NCBI GenBank assembly: GCA_963780165.1
Contig: CAWABB010000007.1
Span: forward strand, 372,001 to 436,000
Origin: CAWABB01 sp963780165
GTDB taxonomy: Bacteria > Bacteroidota > Ignavibacteria > UBA10030 > UBA6906
Reading direction: 5' to 3'
Length of the DNA: 64,000 nucleotides
Each line of letters starts with the position of its first letter. The stretch's first letter is position 1. The notes under the pieces are model-generated. The model saw nothing but the letters and a program-made list of their open reading frames with translations, had not been told where the DNA came from and did no database searches. Shown here in pieces: positions 40,814-51,100 of this stretch. The position numbers were made by a program, and so were the translations under genes.

Positions 40814-43207
40814 TCACTCGACGACCAGCTCGTCAAAACAGAGGCGCGTCTCCATCCCCTCCCCGGGCTCCCCCTTCGGGATGAGGCCGGGGTTCTTCGC
40901 CGTCACGCGCACAAACTTTGCGGGCAGCGGGAGCTGGGGGGCAGTCCCGAATTGCAGGACCGACACGTTGTCCCCCTTCTGGGCGACGGTCACTTCCGGG
41001 CGGTCGAGGCGCGTGTATTGCTTCCCGTCTGCCGACACCTCGAACACCACCTCCGAAGGCTGGAGGATGCGGTCCCATGGACGGACCAGTACCGTCAGGA
41101 CGACGCGCTTGACGGGGCGCGCGGCGTCCAGCGTCAGCACTGCGTCAAGATCGAAGCCAGGGAACACCGCCCATGTCCCGTCATCGTACTCGAGGGAGCC
41201 GGTAATACCGTCGATGAGTAGTCTCGGGTCGGACCCGTAGCGTGTGCTCGGACGCCTCCCGTACTCGATTCCTCCGCGCATCCCCGGATGAAGGATGAGT
41301 GATTGCTGATACGGCTCCTCCATCATCGACGGTCCATCGAAGATGGCGGCGCGGACGGTCAGCGGCGTGTTCAGCGGAATCGGCTTTTCGTACGCGGGGG
41401 AGAAACGGGACGGGTCGGTCCCGTCGAGCGTGTATCGAATCACGGGGCGGTCCTGCTCGGAGGACAGCACAACCACCGGCGCCCTGGTGACGGAATCGAT
41501 GGCCGTGCCGAACGCGACGCGATACGACCCTCGGCTGTAGTTCACGCGCAAGGCATTCAGGCGATCCTGGTGGACCGTCAGCCGGCGACGGAAATCGGAC
41601 CAGGACCGGCGCCCGGCCGGTGTCCAGACGACTTCAGCGAGGGCGCTCATCCTCGGCACACTCATGTACTCCGCTTTCTCCGGTGTCGGGATATATTCCG
41701 TCCAGAGGTTCCCCTGTGCTCCCTTGATGTGGTTCCGCTGGTCCGGGTCAAGCTCATCGGGGATCGGCTCGAACGAATAGACTTCGCGCAGGGTTGTCGG
41801 GCTGCCGGTGGGCTCGGGTTCGAACTTCGGGTTCGCTTGAACGTAGTCGAAGTAGCAGTACGACGTCGGAGTCATGATCACATCGTGCCCCTGGCGGGCG
41901 GCCTCGATCCCGCCCTCGAATCCCCGCCATGACATCACGACCGCCGCCGGTGGCAGTCCGCCTTCCAGGATTTCGTCCCATCCGATGACGGTCTTCCCGC
42001 GCGACCGGACGAACCGCTCCACCCTCTTCATGAAGTAGCTCTGGAGCTCCTGTTCGTCCTTCAAGCCTTCGGCGCGGATGCGCGTCTGGCATTTTCCGCA
42101 CTCCTTCCAGCGCGTCTTGTCTGCTTCGTCACCTCCCAGGTGGACGTACGGGGACGGGAACAGGCGAAACACTTCATCGAGCACGCCCTCGATGAACGTG
42201 AACACCTCCTCGTTGCCGGCGCAGAAGATATCGATATTGGGCCAGTACCCTCCGGGCTGGACATAGAAGGGGCCGCCGGTGCAGGAGAGTTGCGGGTAGG
42301 CAGCAAGTACCTCGCTGGTGTGGCCGGGCATTTCGATTTCGGGGATGACCGTGATCTGCCGTCGGGCGGCATATGCAACAATCTCCCGCACCTCCTTCTG
42401 CGTATAGAATCCCCCGTACGTTGCCCGCTCTCCAGGCTGAGGTGGCTGTCGTTCAGTCCACGCGACGCCCATGCGGTCCACGCGCCACGCACTGATCTCG
42501 GTCAGCCTCGGATAGCGCTGGATTTCCAGCCTCCACCCGTTGTCGTCTGTCAGATGCCAGTGGAAGACGTTGAATTTGTGGAGAGCGAGCAGGTCGATAT
42601 ACCGCTTGATGAAGGATGCCGGGAAGAAATGGCGCGAGACGTCGAGATGCATTCCCCGGTAGGGAAAGCGCGGCGCGTCGTTGATCGTCACGGCGGGAAT
42701 CTCGAACGGTTGGTTCATAGCCCGCATGAGCGTATCGTAGACTGCGGGGGGCATCAATTGGAGCAATGTCTGAATCGAATAGAATACTCCGGCGGCAGTG
42801 GCTGCCCGAATCCTTATCTGCCTGGTGGTGACGCTCAGCGAATACGATTCGCCTCCCGATGCGGCCATCGTCGAATCGATGAGGATCAGGATGCCGCCGG
42901 CGGGGAACGGCGCCGCAGTATTGACGGCCACCGGAAGGCGATAGCCCGGCCCGCGTTGGAGGACATCATTCAGATAGTCGACCGTCGCCCCGATGTCGGG
43001 TGAGTCGGTGGTCACGAAAATCCCGGTGGCCCCGCTTACTGTGAACGTCCCCTCCCCCCGGATTACATCGGCGGGTTGAGGGATGACGGACGCCTGTGGC
43101 CGGAGCTGGACGGTCAGCTGTCCTGAGGAGATCTGGCTCACGGCGTCGGTCACTGGCCCGGACGCCACACAGAAGCAGAGTGCGAACAGCTGTCGACGGT
43201 TCAACAT
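40814..43207 (-). CDS. Beta-N-acetylhexosaminidase (GH20)
   Basis: Exported glycosidase of 797 residues that removes terminal GlcNAc or GalNAc. The ATG at 43207 (MLNRRQLFALCFCVASG) gives a signal peptide; all residues upstream are non-coding. A GH20b-like N-domain (about 35-170) precedes the TIM barrel: PRFPYRGMHLDVSRHFFP, FHWHLTDDNGWR, PEIEMPGH and the catalytic pair in HLGGDEADKTRW. After about residue 530 come a chitobiase-type C-domain (VIRYTLDGTDPS) and a carbohydrate-binding F5/8-like beta-sandwich. It pairs logically with the NamZ-type enzyme at 31325 in amino-sugar recovery. Confidence 0.94.
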   Translation of the reverse strand: MLNRRQLFALCFCVASGPVTDAVSQISSGQLTVQLRPQASVIPQPADVIRGEGTFTVSGATGIFVTTDSPDIGATVDYLNDVLQRGPGYRLPVAVNTAAPFPAGGILILIDSTMAASGGESYSLSVTTRQIRIRAATAAGVFYSIQTLLQLMPPAVYDTLMRAMNQPFEIPAVTINDAPRFPYRGMHLDVSRHFFPASFIKRYIDLLALHKFNVFHWHLTDDNGWRLEIQRYPRLTEISAWRVDRMGVAWTERQPPQPGERATYGGFYTQKEVREIVAYAARRQITVIPEIEMPGHTSEVLAAYPQLSCTGGPFYVQPGGYWPNIDIFCAGNEEVFTFIEGVLDEVFRLFPSPYVHLGGDEADKTRWKECGKCQTRIRAEGLKDEQELQSYFMKRVERFVRSRGKTVIGWDEILEGGLPPAAVVMSWRGFEGGIEAARQGHDVIMTPTSYCYFDYVQANPKFEPEPTGSPTTLREVYSFEPIPDELDPDQRNHIKGAQGNLWTEYIPTPEKAEYMSVPRMSALAEVVWTPAGRRSWSDFRRRLTVHQDRLNALRVNYSRGSYRVAFGTAIDSVTRAPVVVLSSEQDRPVIRYTLDGTDPSRFSPAYEKPIPLNTPLTVRAAIFDGPSMMEEPYQQSLILHPGMRGGIEYGRRPSTRYGSDPRLLIDGITGSLEYDDGTWAVFPGFDLDAVLTLDAARPVKRVVLTVLVRPWDRILQPSEVVFEVSADGKQYTRLDRPEVTVAQKGDNVSVLQFGTAPQLPLPAKFVRVTAKNPGLIPKGEPGEGMETRLCFDELVVE

Positions 43208-43280
43208 GGGATGGCCAGGCGCGATGGTGGGAGGATTGTGATGTCCTGAGCTATCACGGGATTTACAGCAAGGAGGCTCC

Positions 43281-43300
43281 GGCGGGAGAAATATCCCGCC
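43281..43300 (-). promoter_or_regulatory. Hairpin/inverted repeat at the GH20 transcription start
   Basis: GGCGGGA (43281-43287) and TCCCGCC (43294-43300) form a perfect 7-bp inverted repeat directly after the -10 box. It would be at the very 5' end of the GH20 mRNA. It may be an operator or a 5' stabilising stem. Confidence 0.45.
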
Positions 43301-43301
43301 A

Positions 43302-43330
43302 AAAGTAGCATGGCAGCGGCGGAATGTCAA
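43302..43330 (-). promoter_or_regulatory. Promoter of the GH20 gene
   Basis: Minus strand TTGACA (43330-43325), 17-bp spacer, TACTTTTGG (from 43307). The transcript would start near 43295. Confidence 0.6.
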
Positions 43331-43346
43331 GGCACGGTCCGCCGGG

Positions 43347-43375
43347 TTGTATTTCTCGGCTCCCTTCATTATATA
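43347..43375 (+). promoter_or_regulatory. Promoter of the outer-membrane protein gene
   Basis: TTGTAT (43347), 17-bp spacer, TATATA (43370). It is divergent from the GH20 promoter, 17 bp away, and gives a leader of about 43 nt. Confidence 0.65.
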
Positions 43376-43424
43376 GCCTGCGGGCACTAGAACACACGTA
43401 CACCCAACCACTGGAGGTCAACCG

Positions 43425-43928
43425 ATGAGACATCTGGTTCTGCTTGCGTTTCTTTTGCTTGTACCGGGTATCGCACTATCCGGAGTGCTGGGCGACGTTG
43501 TGTCGCTGGGCGTCGGGGCATCGTTCAACACTCCTACCAGCGATTTCGCCGACCAGGTTGCTGGGGGCTGGGGGGCCATGGCGGGAGCCAAATTCGCGAT
43601 ACCGCTCATCGACATTACAGGTGCCATCGAATACATGGACTTCGGGAAGAAGGAAAACTCCGGGGTCTCTTCGGATGCGACGATGTGGGGGTTCACGGCG
43701 GGTGGCCGGTTCACGCTCATCCCCCTTCTGTATCTCGGTGCTGAGATCGGGTCATTCGGGGTCACCAGAACCACCACTGTCGGCGGCCAGGAATCGGAAG
43801 GGAAGATCACGTACGGGTCGTACGGTCCGATCATCGGGTTCAATATTCTGGGTCTCGATCTGAATGCCCGCTATATCATCATGGACAAGGCGACGTTCAC
43901 GTCGATCAGGGCGATCTATTGGTTCTAG
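43425..43928 (+). CDS. Small outer-membrane beta-barrel protein
   Basis: Protein of 167 residues with a signal peptide (LVLLAFLLLVPGIALSG) and about eight alternating strands (DVVSLGVGASFNTP, GGWGAMAGAKFAIP, AIEYMDFGKKE, GFTAGGRFTLIPLLYLGAEIGSF). It ends with an aromatic residue (AIYWF), as membrane barrels do. GGAGG lies 7 nt before the ATG. OmpX/OmpW-like size, but no specific family was recognised. It is transcribed divergently from the GH20 gene. Confidence 0.75.
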   Translation: MRHLVLLAFLLLVPGIALSGVLGDVVSLGVGASFNTPTSDFADQVAGGWGAMAGAKFAIPLIDITGAIEYMDFGKKENSGVSSDATMWGFTAGGRFTLIPLLYLGAEIGSFGVTRTTTVGGQESEGKITYGSYGPIIGFNILGLDLNARYIIMDKATFTSIRAIYWF

Positions 43929-43990
43929 GCGAGGACCTCCAGGAGGCGCTGGCAATTTGGACAGCGCTGATTCCAGGAACGTATGTCGTC

Positions 43991-44024
43991 AGCGGGCTGC
44001 GTCGTGCAGACGTCGCAGCCCGCT
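43991..44024. terminator. Bidirectional terminator hairpin
   Basis: A perfect 11-bp stem AGCGGGCTGCG / CGCAGCCCGCT with a 12-nt loop sits between the converging outer-membrane protein and M1 peptidase genes. T-tracts are weak. Confidence 0.7.
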
Positions 44025-44038
44025 GCTCGTTCCGGGCC

Positions 44039-46357
44039 TTATCTCAACACCACCATCTTCCTCGACTCCACGAACGCTCCGGACTGCAGCCTGCATACGT
44101 ATATGCCGGTTGAGGCGAGGCGCGCATCCCAGGCCACCTCGTATCGGCCCGCATTCCTCTGCCCTTCCATGAGCACGGCAACTTCCCTTCCCAGAAGGTC
44201 GAAGACCGCGAGCTTCGCCGTCCCTCGCTGAGACAACGAGAACCTGATCGTCGTTTCGGGATTGAATGGATTGGGATAGTTCTGATCAAGGCCGAATCTG
44301 AGAGGGACCGCTTCCTGGCCGTCTGCTGAGACCGGAAACTGCACGGTGAAAACACGCGCTTCGGACCATTCGCCCGGCCCGCCGCCGTTCGTGCAGCGCG
44401 CTCTCCAGAAATAGCGGCCCGGCGCGGGGCCACCCGCTGGCGTGTACGCGGTGTCGGCCAGACCCGCCACGTTGACGAGCTGGCTCGTGAACGTGGAATC
44501 CGCCGACACGGAAAGTTCGTATGACACGGCCCCCACTGCCGACATCCACGTCAGCGTCGGGTACCCGTTCGGAACAATCCCACCATCAACCGGACTTACG
44601 AGGGTCACCCGTGGCGCCGTGACTCCGGCGCCCCATGTCCCCCCCTTGAGCACGATGTCGTTGGCCGGGTCGAAGTAGACTGCCGTTGGCACGCGATCAA
44701 ACCTGAATGCGAATGTTTCCGGCGAAACCGCATTCATCACCCGCACGGTCGTGTCCTGCCCCTCCGAGAAAGCGATGCGGAACGTATGTGGCATCGGAAA
44801 GAATGTGCCGTCCATCTGCGTCTGTTGCGAGCGCACGGCCACCTCCCACCTCCCGGATCCCAGGTCCGAGATGCTGTAGGTGCCGGCATAGATCGGGTGG
44901 TTTGGCTGCTTCAGCCAGGCGTTGAAGAACCACGAGAGGTCCTGCCCGGCGTATTCGTTCATGCGCTCGATGAACCTGTCCGTTCCGGCGGTCCCGTACT
45001 TGAAGTTCGCCTCGTCGGTCGCGTACGACCTGAGCGCGCGGAAAAACAGGCTGTCTCCGAGTGTGTAGCGCAGCATGTGGAGAACGCACGCCCCCTTGGC
45101 ATATGTCATCGCATAATCGAAGAGGAGTTCGTTGGGTGGCGTGACTTCTGCCCACGACGGGACGTAAATCGGACGCCCCGGATTGCTGAGGAGGTAGTAC
45201 TGCGCGTTCGACAGGACATCGTTCTTGTACGAGGAATACCCCCGTGTCCCCTCCAGCCATAATGATTCACAGTATGTCGCGAAGCCTTCGTTCAGCCAGA
45301 TATCCGCCCAGGTTTCGCACGTGATCATATCGCCGAACCATTGATGGGCGAACTCGTGCGCGATCAGGCTCTCCCCCCAGCAATTGGGGCAGAGGCTGGT
45401 CAGGGTCTGGTTCTCCATTCCTCCCCACGGAAATGTCGTGTCCAGGGTCGCGAAGCCGTTCTTTTCAAACGGATGCTCTCCGAACAGCCGCGAATACAGG
45501 TCGGTCATCGGGATGATCTTCGTCTTGATATTATCGACTCGCGAAGCCTCCCCCGGATTCCAGTAGAAGCGTATCGGCACAGGAGCCGATGGGTTCGACG
45601 GCGGAACCCAGCGAACGATGTCCAGATTGTAGTCGACTTTCGACGAGATGACCACGAGGTATGTCGCGACCGGGTCTCTGCTCACCCACCGGTACGTGAG
45701 CGTGTCGCCGGTGCGGACCGAATCGGCGAGTCGGCCATTGGATCCGAGCTTCACCGAGACGGGGACCTTTGCCGTGATGTCGACTGTGGCCTTGTCGGAC
45801 TGCTTGTCCCAGCACGGGAACCACTTCCGGGCCCCCTCAGGCTCGCAATCCGTGAAGACCATTCCCCCGCCGACATAAAAAGCGTTGTCCGCGACATTCT
45901 TGTGTTTATAGGAAACGAACACTTCCCCGACCTCTCCAGGGTCGTACTGGCGATCAAGCGCAATCGAGAGGATATCTGATTCGTGCGTGAATGCCCTTCC
46001 CGCTGCACCGACGGCAGTGATCTCCAGCGATGTGTTCACGGCATCGAGCTGTATGGATGAGACCGGTGAGACCGCCTGGAAGGCGATGGACTCTGTCCCG
46101 TTGAATGAGGCCGGATACGGCGGCAGGAAACACGCGTACAGGTCGAGTGCGAGACGGTAGTCCAGAACGTCGATCGCGTGTGCCGGTCCCTCGGGCGACC
46201 CCGCAACGCGCTTCGCGAGCGCGTGAGGTGAGTGTTGCTTCTTGGCGGCGCAATATGCTGATCCGCGGCCACCTTCGACCTGCGCATCGGACGACGCGGA
46301 GGACATCACCAGCGCGACAACGGAAAGCGTGCCAAGCGCGAGGCGCATGGGGATCAC
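44039..46357 (-). CDS. Secreted M1-family aminopeptidase with T9SS sorting domain
   Basis: Zinc aminopeptidase of 772 residues. A signal peptide (LALGTLSVVALVMSSASSDA) precedes the M1 N-domain. The exopeptidase motif is GGMEN (312-316), the zinc motif HEFAHQWFGD (334-338 for HEFAH) and the third ligand is Glu357 in NEGFA. A fibronectin III-like domain (about 580-680, VSPVDGGIVPNGYPTLTW) and the sorting domain (NYPNPFNPETTI, TGIYVCRLQSG) follow. The long C-terminal ERAP-like domain of classic M1 enzymes is absent. The GTG at 46357 overlaps the stop of the upstream lipoprotein gene (GTGA); an ATG at 46348 is an alternative. Confidence 0.93.
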   Translation of the reverse strand: MIPMRLALGTLSVVALVMSSASSDAQVEGGRGSAYCAAKKQHSPHALAKRVAGSPEGPAHAIDVLDYRLALDLYACFLPPYPASFNGTESIAFQAVSPVSSIQLDAVNTSLEITAVGAAGRAFTHESDILSIALDRQYDPGEVGEVFVSYKHKNVADNAFYVGGGMVFTDCEPEGARKWFPCWDKQSDKATVDITAKVPVSVKLGSNGRLADSVRTGDTLTYRWVSRDPVATYLVVISSKVDYNLDIVRWVPPSNPSAPVPIRFYWNPGEASRVDNIKTKIIPMTDLYSRLFGEHPFEKNGFATLDTTFPWGGMENQTLTSLCPNCWGESLIAHEFAHQWFGDMITCETWADIWLNEGFATYCESLWLEGTRGYSSYKNDVLSNAQYYLLSNPGRPIYVPSWAEVTPPNELLFDYAMTYAKGACVLHMLRYTLGDSLFFRALRSYATDEANFKYGTAGTDRFIERMNEYAGQDLSWFFNAWLKQPNHPIYAGTYSISDLGSGRWEVAVRSQQTQMDGTFFPMPHTFRIAFSEGQDTTVRVMNAVSPETFAFRFDRVPTAVYFDPANDIVLKGGTWGAGVTAPRVTLVSPVDGGIVPNGYPTLTWMSAVGAVSYELSVSADSTFTSQLVNVAGLADTAYTPAGGPAPGRYFWRARCTNGGGPGEWSEARVFTVQFPVSADGQEAVPLRFGLDQNYPNPFNPETTIRFSLSQRGTAKLAVFDLLGREVAVLMEGQRNAGRYEVAWDARLASTGIYVCRLQSGAFVESRKMVVLR

Positions 46358-46806
46358 TCAAAGGCCTCGATGCGGCGGCACTCGCGCACTCCTGCCTGGC
46401 CCCCGGCGTCGTCTTTCACCTGCATCGTTCCTCTGACACTCATGACCGACGGACTCACCTGGAGCAGGACGAACGCATTCTGTCCCGGGGACACGAACAG
46501 CTCGAGGGTCGAAGGGGTATCTCCCTTTGCGCGGAGCACATGCTTTCCGGTGTCCACTTCCACCGCGAAGTATGTCTGTCCGACGGTTTTGCCGACCCAT
46601 CGTTCGTCCAGAACGACCTCCAGCGGGGTGTCGCTCATGTAGACCTGGTTCCGATAGAGGTAGATGTTTCCCTTCCCGGAGGGAACCGTAAACGTCTTTC
46701 CGGCCGCATCGGCGCGCGGATCGCTGTACTCGACGGCACGGGACCCCACCCCGCACCCGGCAGCCACAACAGTGAGCAGGATGACCGAAAGATTTGATCG
46801 CGTCAT
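46354..46806 (-). CDS. Small lipoprotein, DUF2846-like
   Basis: Lipoprotein of 150 residues. The ATG at 46806 gives a signal peptide with the lipobox VVAAGC (Cys18). The mature part is a single beta-rich domain: GKGNIYLYRNQVYMSDTPLEVVLDERWVG, TYFAVEVDTGKHVLRAKG, LELFVSPGQNAFVLLQVS. This pattern (nucleotide-free beta-sandwich with GxIYIYR near the start) is that of DUF2846 proteins. The stop overlaps the start of the M1 peptidase gene, so the two are coupled. Function unknown. Confidence 0.75.
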   Translation of the reverse strand: MTRSNLSVILLTVVAAGCGVGSRAVEYSDPRADAAGKTFTVPSGKGNIYLYRNQVYMSDTPLEVVLDERWVGKTVGQTYFAVEVDTGKHVLRAKGDTPSTLELFVSPGQNAFVLLQVSPSVMSVRGTMQVKDDAGGQAGVRECRRIEAFE

Positions 46807-47056
46807 GTGTGAGAACTCCCGTGATGTGAAGGGGGTGCATTGCCAGTGCCCGGCGCCAATCGCGGCGGTGAGGCCCACGGCGCCTGCGTGGCAGCCTCCT
46901 GCGATGCGGCGACGGCGGATGCTCAGGGTTCGCGTTCGTTGCCATGGAAGAAGAGGATCTGTCTGGACGCTGCCGGAATACGACGACCAATCAAGAAACG
47001 GCCCCGGGAACGAAAATGCAACTGGTTCTGCAATTCAGTTCTCCACTTCCTTCTCC

Positions 47057-47085
47057 TTGCGGATTGCCCCCGGAAGGCATATCTT
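47057..47085 (+). promoter_or_regulatory. Promoter of the SPFH-fusion enzyme operon
   Basis: TTGCGG (47057), 17-bp spacer, TATCTTTTG (from 47080). The leader before the ATG at 47135 is about 43 nt and has GAGGAAA 8 nt before the start. Confidence 0.6.
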
Positions 47086-47134
47086 TTGTACTGAATCAGA
47101 CGTAACGCACCTCCTGCCTCCCGAGGAAACTCTC

Positions 47135-48103
47135 ATGGAAATCATTCTTCTCGTCCTGGTCGTGCTGGTCATCGCGGTCGCCCTGTACGAAATTCGGCTC
47201 AGGAAGCCTGACCAGATCGTCCTCCACGAGACGCCCGCCGGCGTCAGGGTCCGGCCCGGACGGTTCTATCCCAGGCATCTGGGCATTCCGATGACGCGGA
47301 CCACACATTCGTTCACGCAGACGATCGAAGCCTCAGCCCGCGGAAACCTGGACGTGAGGGTGAAGCTTGCCGTCACGGTTGCCGCCTCCATGGAGCACTT
47401 CACCGCGCTTATCAGAATCGGCGGATGGTCTGATGACGCAACGGCCCGGGCCGCGAAAGAGCTGGAAGTCCTCTTGCTCGGTTTCGTCAAGGAGTTTGCG
47501 GAAGGGCGGGACATCGATGCGATCTCCTCCGAGGCGCTGCACGCCCATCTCAATCAACGCGTCAAGGGGACGGCATCGGCTCTCGGCATTGACGTCATCA
47601 CGCTGACCGTCACCTCTCTCGAGCCGGTCAATGCCCAGATCGCAGACGCGCTCCGCCAGCGCGAGCAGGCTCGCATCCTCGAACAGGCCGAGAGACTCCA
47701 GCAGGAGGCGCGGGTGGCGGCCGCCCGGACTCGCCTGAAGGCCGAGGAAGAAATTGCGGCGATGGATAACGTGCTCGAGATGAAGAAATTCGGGCTGCGG
47801 AAGCAGCAGCTGGACGAGGAGTCAAAGCTGAGCTCTGCACGCGCCGAACACGACCTCAAGCTGAAGCAGATGCAGCTTGAGTTCGAGAAGGAAGAGATGC
47901 GCGTGCTGCGCGAGAACCCCGAGCTGCTGCTCCTCACGCCACAGGCGGCACGGCTCGCTGAAGCGAGCCAGTCGCTCAAGAACGCCCGCACCGTCGTATC
48001 GCTGGCCTCCCCCGAAAGCGGGCAGGGCACGGATGTCATCGGCGTATTTCAAAACCTCCTTCAGGGAGCCGTGGCGGCACTGAAGCAGAAGAAGGAGCAC
48101 TGA
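47135..48103 (+). CDS. SPFH-like membrane protein with coiled coil
   Basis: Protein of 322 residues with one N-terminal membrane segment (MEIILLVLVVLVIAVALY). A band-7-like domain follows (about 20-175: VLHETPAGVRVRPGRFYP, LDVRVKLAVTVAAS, GIDVITLTVTSLEPVN), then a long charged coiled coil (about 180-275, rich in Glu, Arg, Ala and Gln). The C-terminal part has LLLLTPQAARLAEASQSLKNA. Flotillin-like proteins of this form make membrane-attached oligomers. It lies 31 nt upstream of the 1868-residue fusion enzyme and shares its promoter, so the two products may act in one membrane-associated complex. This is inference. Confidence 0.8.
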   Translation: MEIILLVLVVLVIAVALYEIRLRKPDQIVLHETPAGVRVRPGRFYPRHLGIPMTRTTHSFTQTIEASARGNLDVRVKLAVTVAASMEHFTALIRIGGWSDDATARAAKELEVLLLGFVKEFAEGRDIDAISSEALHAHLNQRVKGTASALGIDVITLTVTSLEPVNAQIADALRQREQARILEQAERLQQEARVAAARTRLKAEEEIAAMDNVLEMKKFGLRKQQLDEESKLSSARAEHDLKLKQMQLEFEKEEMRVLRENPELLLLTPQAARLAEASQSLKNARTVVSLASPESGQGTDVIGVFQNLLQGAVAALKQKKEH

Positions 48104-48134
48104 GCCAGTTCCTCACCGGAGCTGACGACCCGTC

Positions 48135-51100
48135 ATGAGCACCGACGCCCATGAGGTACGAGAGCTCTTTCGGCTGAAGCCGACCCGCGCCGCCAAGGTA
48201 TCCGAGATCAGCGAGGCCACCGCTGCCTCGTCCACGCCGGCCGAGGAACGGGTGAATTTCCACATCGGGAACCCCGTCCAGGAGTACCGGCTCCTCCAGG
48301 CGTACCTCCGGGCAGCGACCGGCCTGGACATCCGCGACGAATCCCTGACGATGGAGCATCCCGAGGAGCTCCTCGAGCACCTTGGCTGGGAGGCGGAAGA
48401 GCGCCCGGTTCTCGACTTTCTCGACAGGCTTGTCAAATCCAGCGGACCGTACCTGCCGCGTGGCGGGTTCACGCGATCCGCGCCCCTCCCTCTCGCGCGC
48501 ACTGCGGCTGACTGGTTCCAGAAGCAACAGGAGCCGCTCTCCTATGATCTGGGATCCTCCAGCGGGAAGCGGGAGATTATCTTTGCCTCCGGCGGCGTCA
48601 TCGAGACGCTCAGGGTCTTCTGTCATGCGCTGGGCAAGTATCTTGTCCACGCCCCCGCGCGCGTTGCGGCGTACGGGATCGATCTGCCGCCACATATGCG
48701 CGCCATTCCAGGCGTGACGATCGACGACCTGCCAGGCAACGAAGAGGCTGCCATCCATGCGCTCCGCACGCTCCTCGAGTCCGGACACAAGTCGCCTGTC
48801 TTCCTCGTCCTCGGGGAGCTTCCCTCGGAGCATGCGCGGCGCATGCTTCGCTCGCTGAGCTTGAACCATCCGCTGTTCTTCCTCGAAGCAAACAACGCAC
48901 CCAACCACCTCTCGCTGGCGCGGGAGGCGAAACTGATGGAGCGGGTCATCCGCTTCCTTACACCCGGCATCTTCGGCCCCGGGTACGCGGACCTCTCTCT
49001 GATGTTCGTCGCCGGCAACGCCGAGTACCTCTCGCTCCTCGAGACCATTCATTTCCAGCTGAAGGGAACGCCTTCCGCCTCAGAGGTCGAGCTCCTGAGC
49101 TTCCTCCTTACGCTTCCGCTCAGCGGCACCGGCAAGGACGTCGTCGCGATGACCCTTCCCGCCGATGCGCCGCGCGAGGGCTCGGCGTTTGGGCTGGCGG
49201 TCGAGACGACCGTGTCGCACCATGCCAGGGCGATCGAGGAGACGCTTGCCGGCGTTACCGGGCGGATGCAGGCCAGGGTCACGAGCGTCACTGAGCGGCT
49301 CGACGCACGCGCACATGAACTCGGGGCGCGGATTCAGGGGCATACCCCGCTCAGTCGCGTGGACCCGTTTGCCTCGCTCTCTGCCGCAGACGTCATGCAC
49401 GACCTCAGGAACGCTTCGGCCGACGCGCCGTGGACCGACTCGATACGGCAGAGCTTCCTCCAGGCGTTTATCGTGCACCACCCTGAATACCGGCAGGACG
49501 CCTGCATCGTTGTCAGCGGATCGTCACGGACAGGCCTGGGCATACTGGGATACCACTGCGGGATCCGTTCTGTGATCACGCCGGATCTGAGCTGGACATA
49601 TGAACACTGTTTTCCCTCGGTCAAGGCTGTCCCCCTGCGCCCCGACCTTTCCCTGGATACGGATGGCATGATCCGGGAAGTGTCAGAACGGCTGGTGCAG
49701 GATCCGGGCTGGGTCGAGACCGGCGCCGTCGTCCTGAACAACCCGCACAACGCCACGGGGAGAGTGTTCGATCAGCGGGAGGTATCGCGTCTCGTCGAAT
49801 GGCTCCTCGCGAGAAATATCCGGGTCGTGGACGATCTCTCCTACCAGAACGTAGCCCCTGTCGACGCGCTTCCGGATATTCCCACCGTGCGCCAGATCGC
49901 CGAGGAGCTTGCCGCAGAGGGGCGCATCACGGCCGAACAGGCGGCGAGGGCGATCACCGTGCACTCGATGTCAAAGACCGACTGCCTCGCCGGCGCGCGC
50001 CTCTCGGTTATCGAGATCCGCGAGCGCTCGATGCGTGAGCGCTTCGACGCGGTAAACCGGACGATCCGGCCGAACACCGGCGCGCTCCTCCTCACCTACC
50101 TGTTCTATCGCAACTCACTGGAAGTGGCACAGGCCTACTGGCGTCTGCGGAACCGGATCTTCCTGGACCGCATGAACGCCATCCGCTCCTCCGTGGAGCA
50201 GCTTCCGCCAACGCGGAATCCGTATCGCATCGAGATCGTCCCGCCGTCGGGCAGCATGTATCCTCTGCTGATGATCCGCAACCTTCCGCCCGGCCTGTCA
50301 CTCGAATGGGTGGCGTCCGGATTGGCACGGCAGGGCATCGGCATGATTCCCCTCTCCACCTTCGCGCGGACGGAAGCCGGCTTCGAAACCGGACGCGTGG
50401 CGTTTCGTCTGACACTGGGCGGGACAGACGGCGCAGAGATCCTGAAGGCCAAGACCCGTCGGGTGGTCATCGATCTGAACAGACTGCTGGCTGAGGAACA
50501 GGCACAGTACACGCGGCGCCGGCTTCCGGCGCGGGCAGTGGCGACCGCAGACTCGGCGGCCGCGCGCGCGCGGCTTGACGGAGTGGATCTGCTCCTCCAC
50601 GCATCGGTGGAGCGCCTCGTCCGTCGCGCGGCCTCGTGGCAACGGAACGCGATGCGTGACGCGGATGGGCGCGAGGCGTTTGATGCCTTCCTCCGCGAAA
50701 GGCTGCGCGGCCTGAGGCAACGGTATGCCGACCGATCGGAGATCCTCAACGACGTGCTCTCAGGTGCGCGGCGGGACGGCGGAACATCGCTCGCCTCCAC
50801 GCTCTCGAAAGAGTTCTATCGCGACTCGATCGACCGACGGCAAAACGCGTTTCGCAGCCGGTTGTTCGATCGCACCGTGCACCCGACGCAGGCGTACTCG
50901 ATCCGAACGGAGGCCGCGTTCGAAAGCATCCATGAGCGGCTGCTGAGCGGGCTGGAACCCGCCGCAGCCGATATCGATGCGGCGGCACAGGAACTCGTAC
51001 AAGAATTCCTCGGCTCGAATGTTGCGATCACGTCGACCGATGAGGCGCGAGAGGTCCTGCTTGATCTCGATGCCCACGTCGCAGCCGAGATGCTCGGCGA

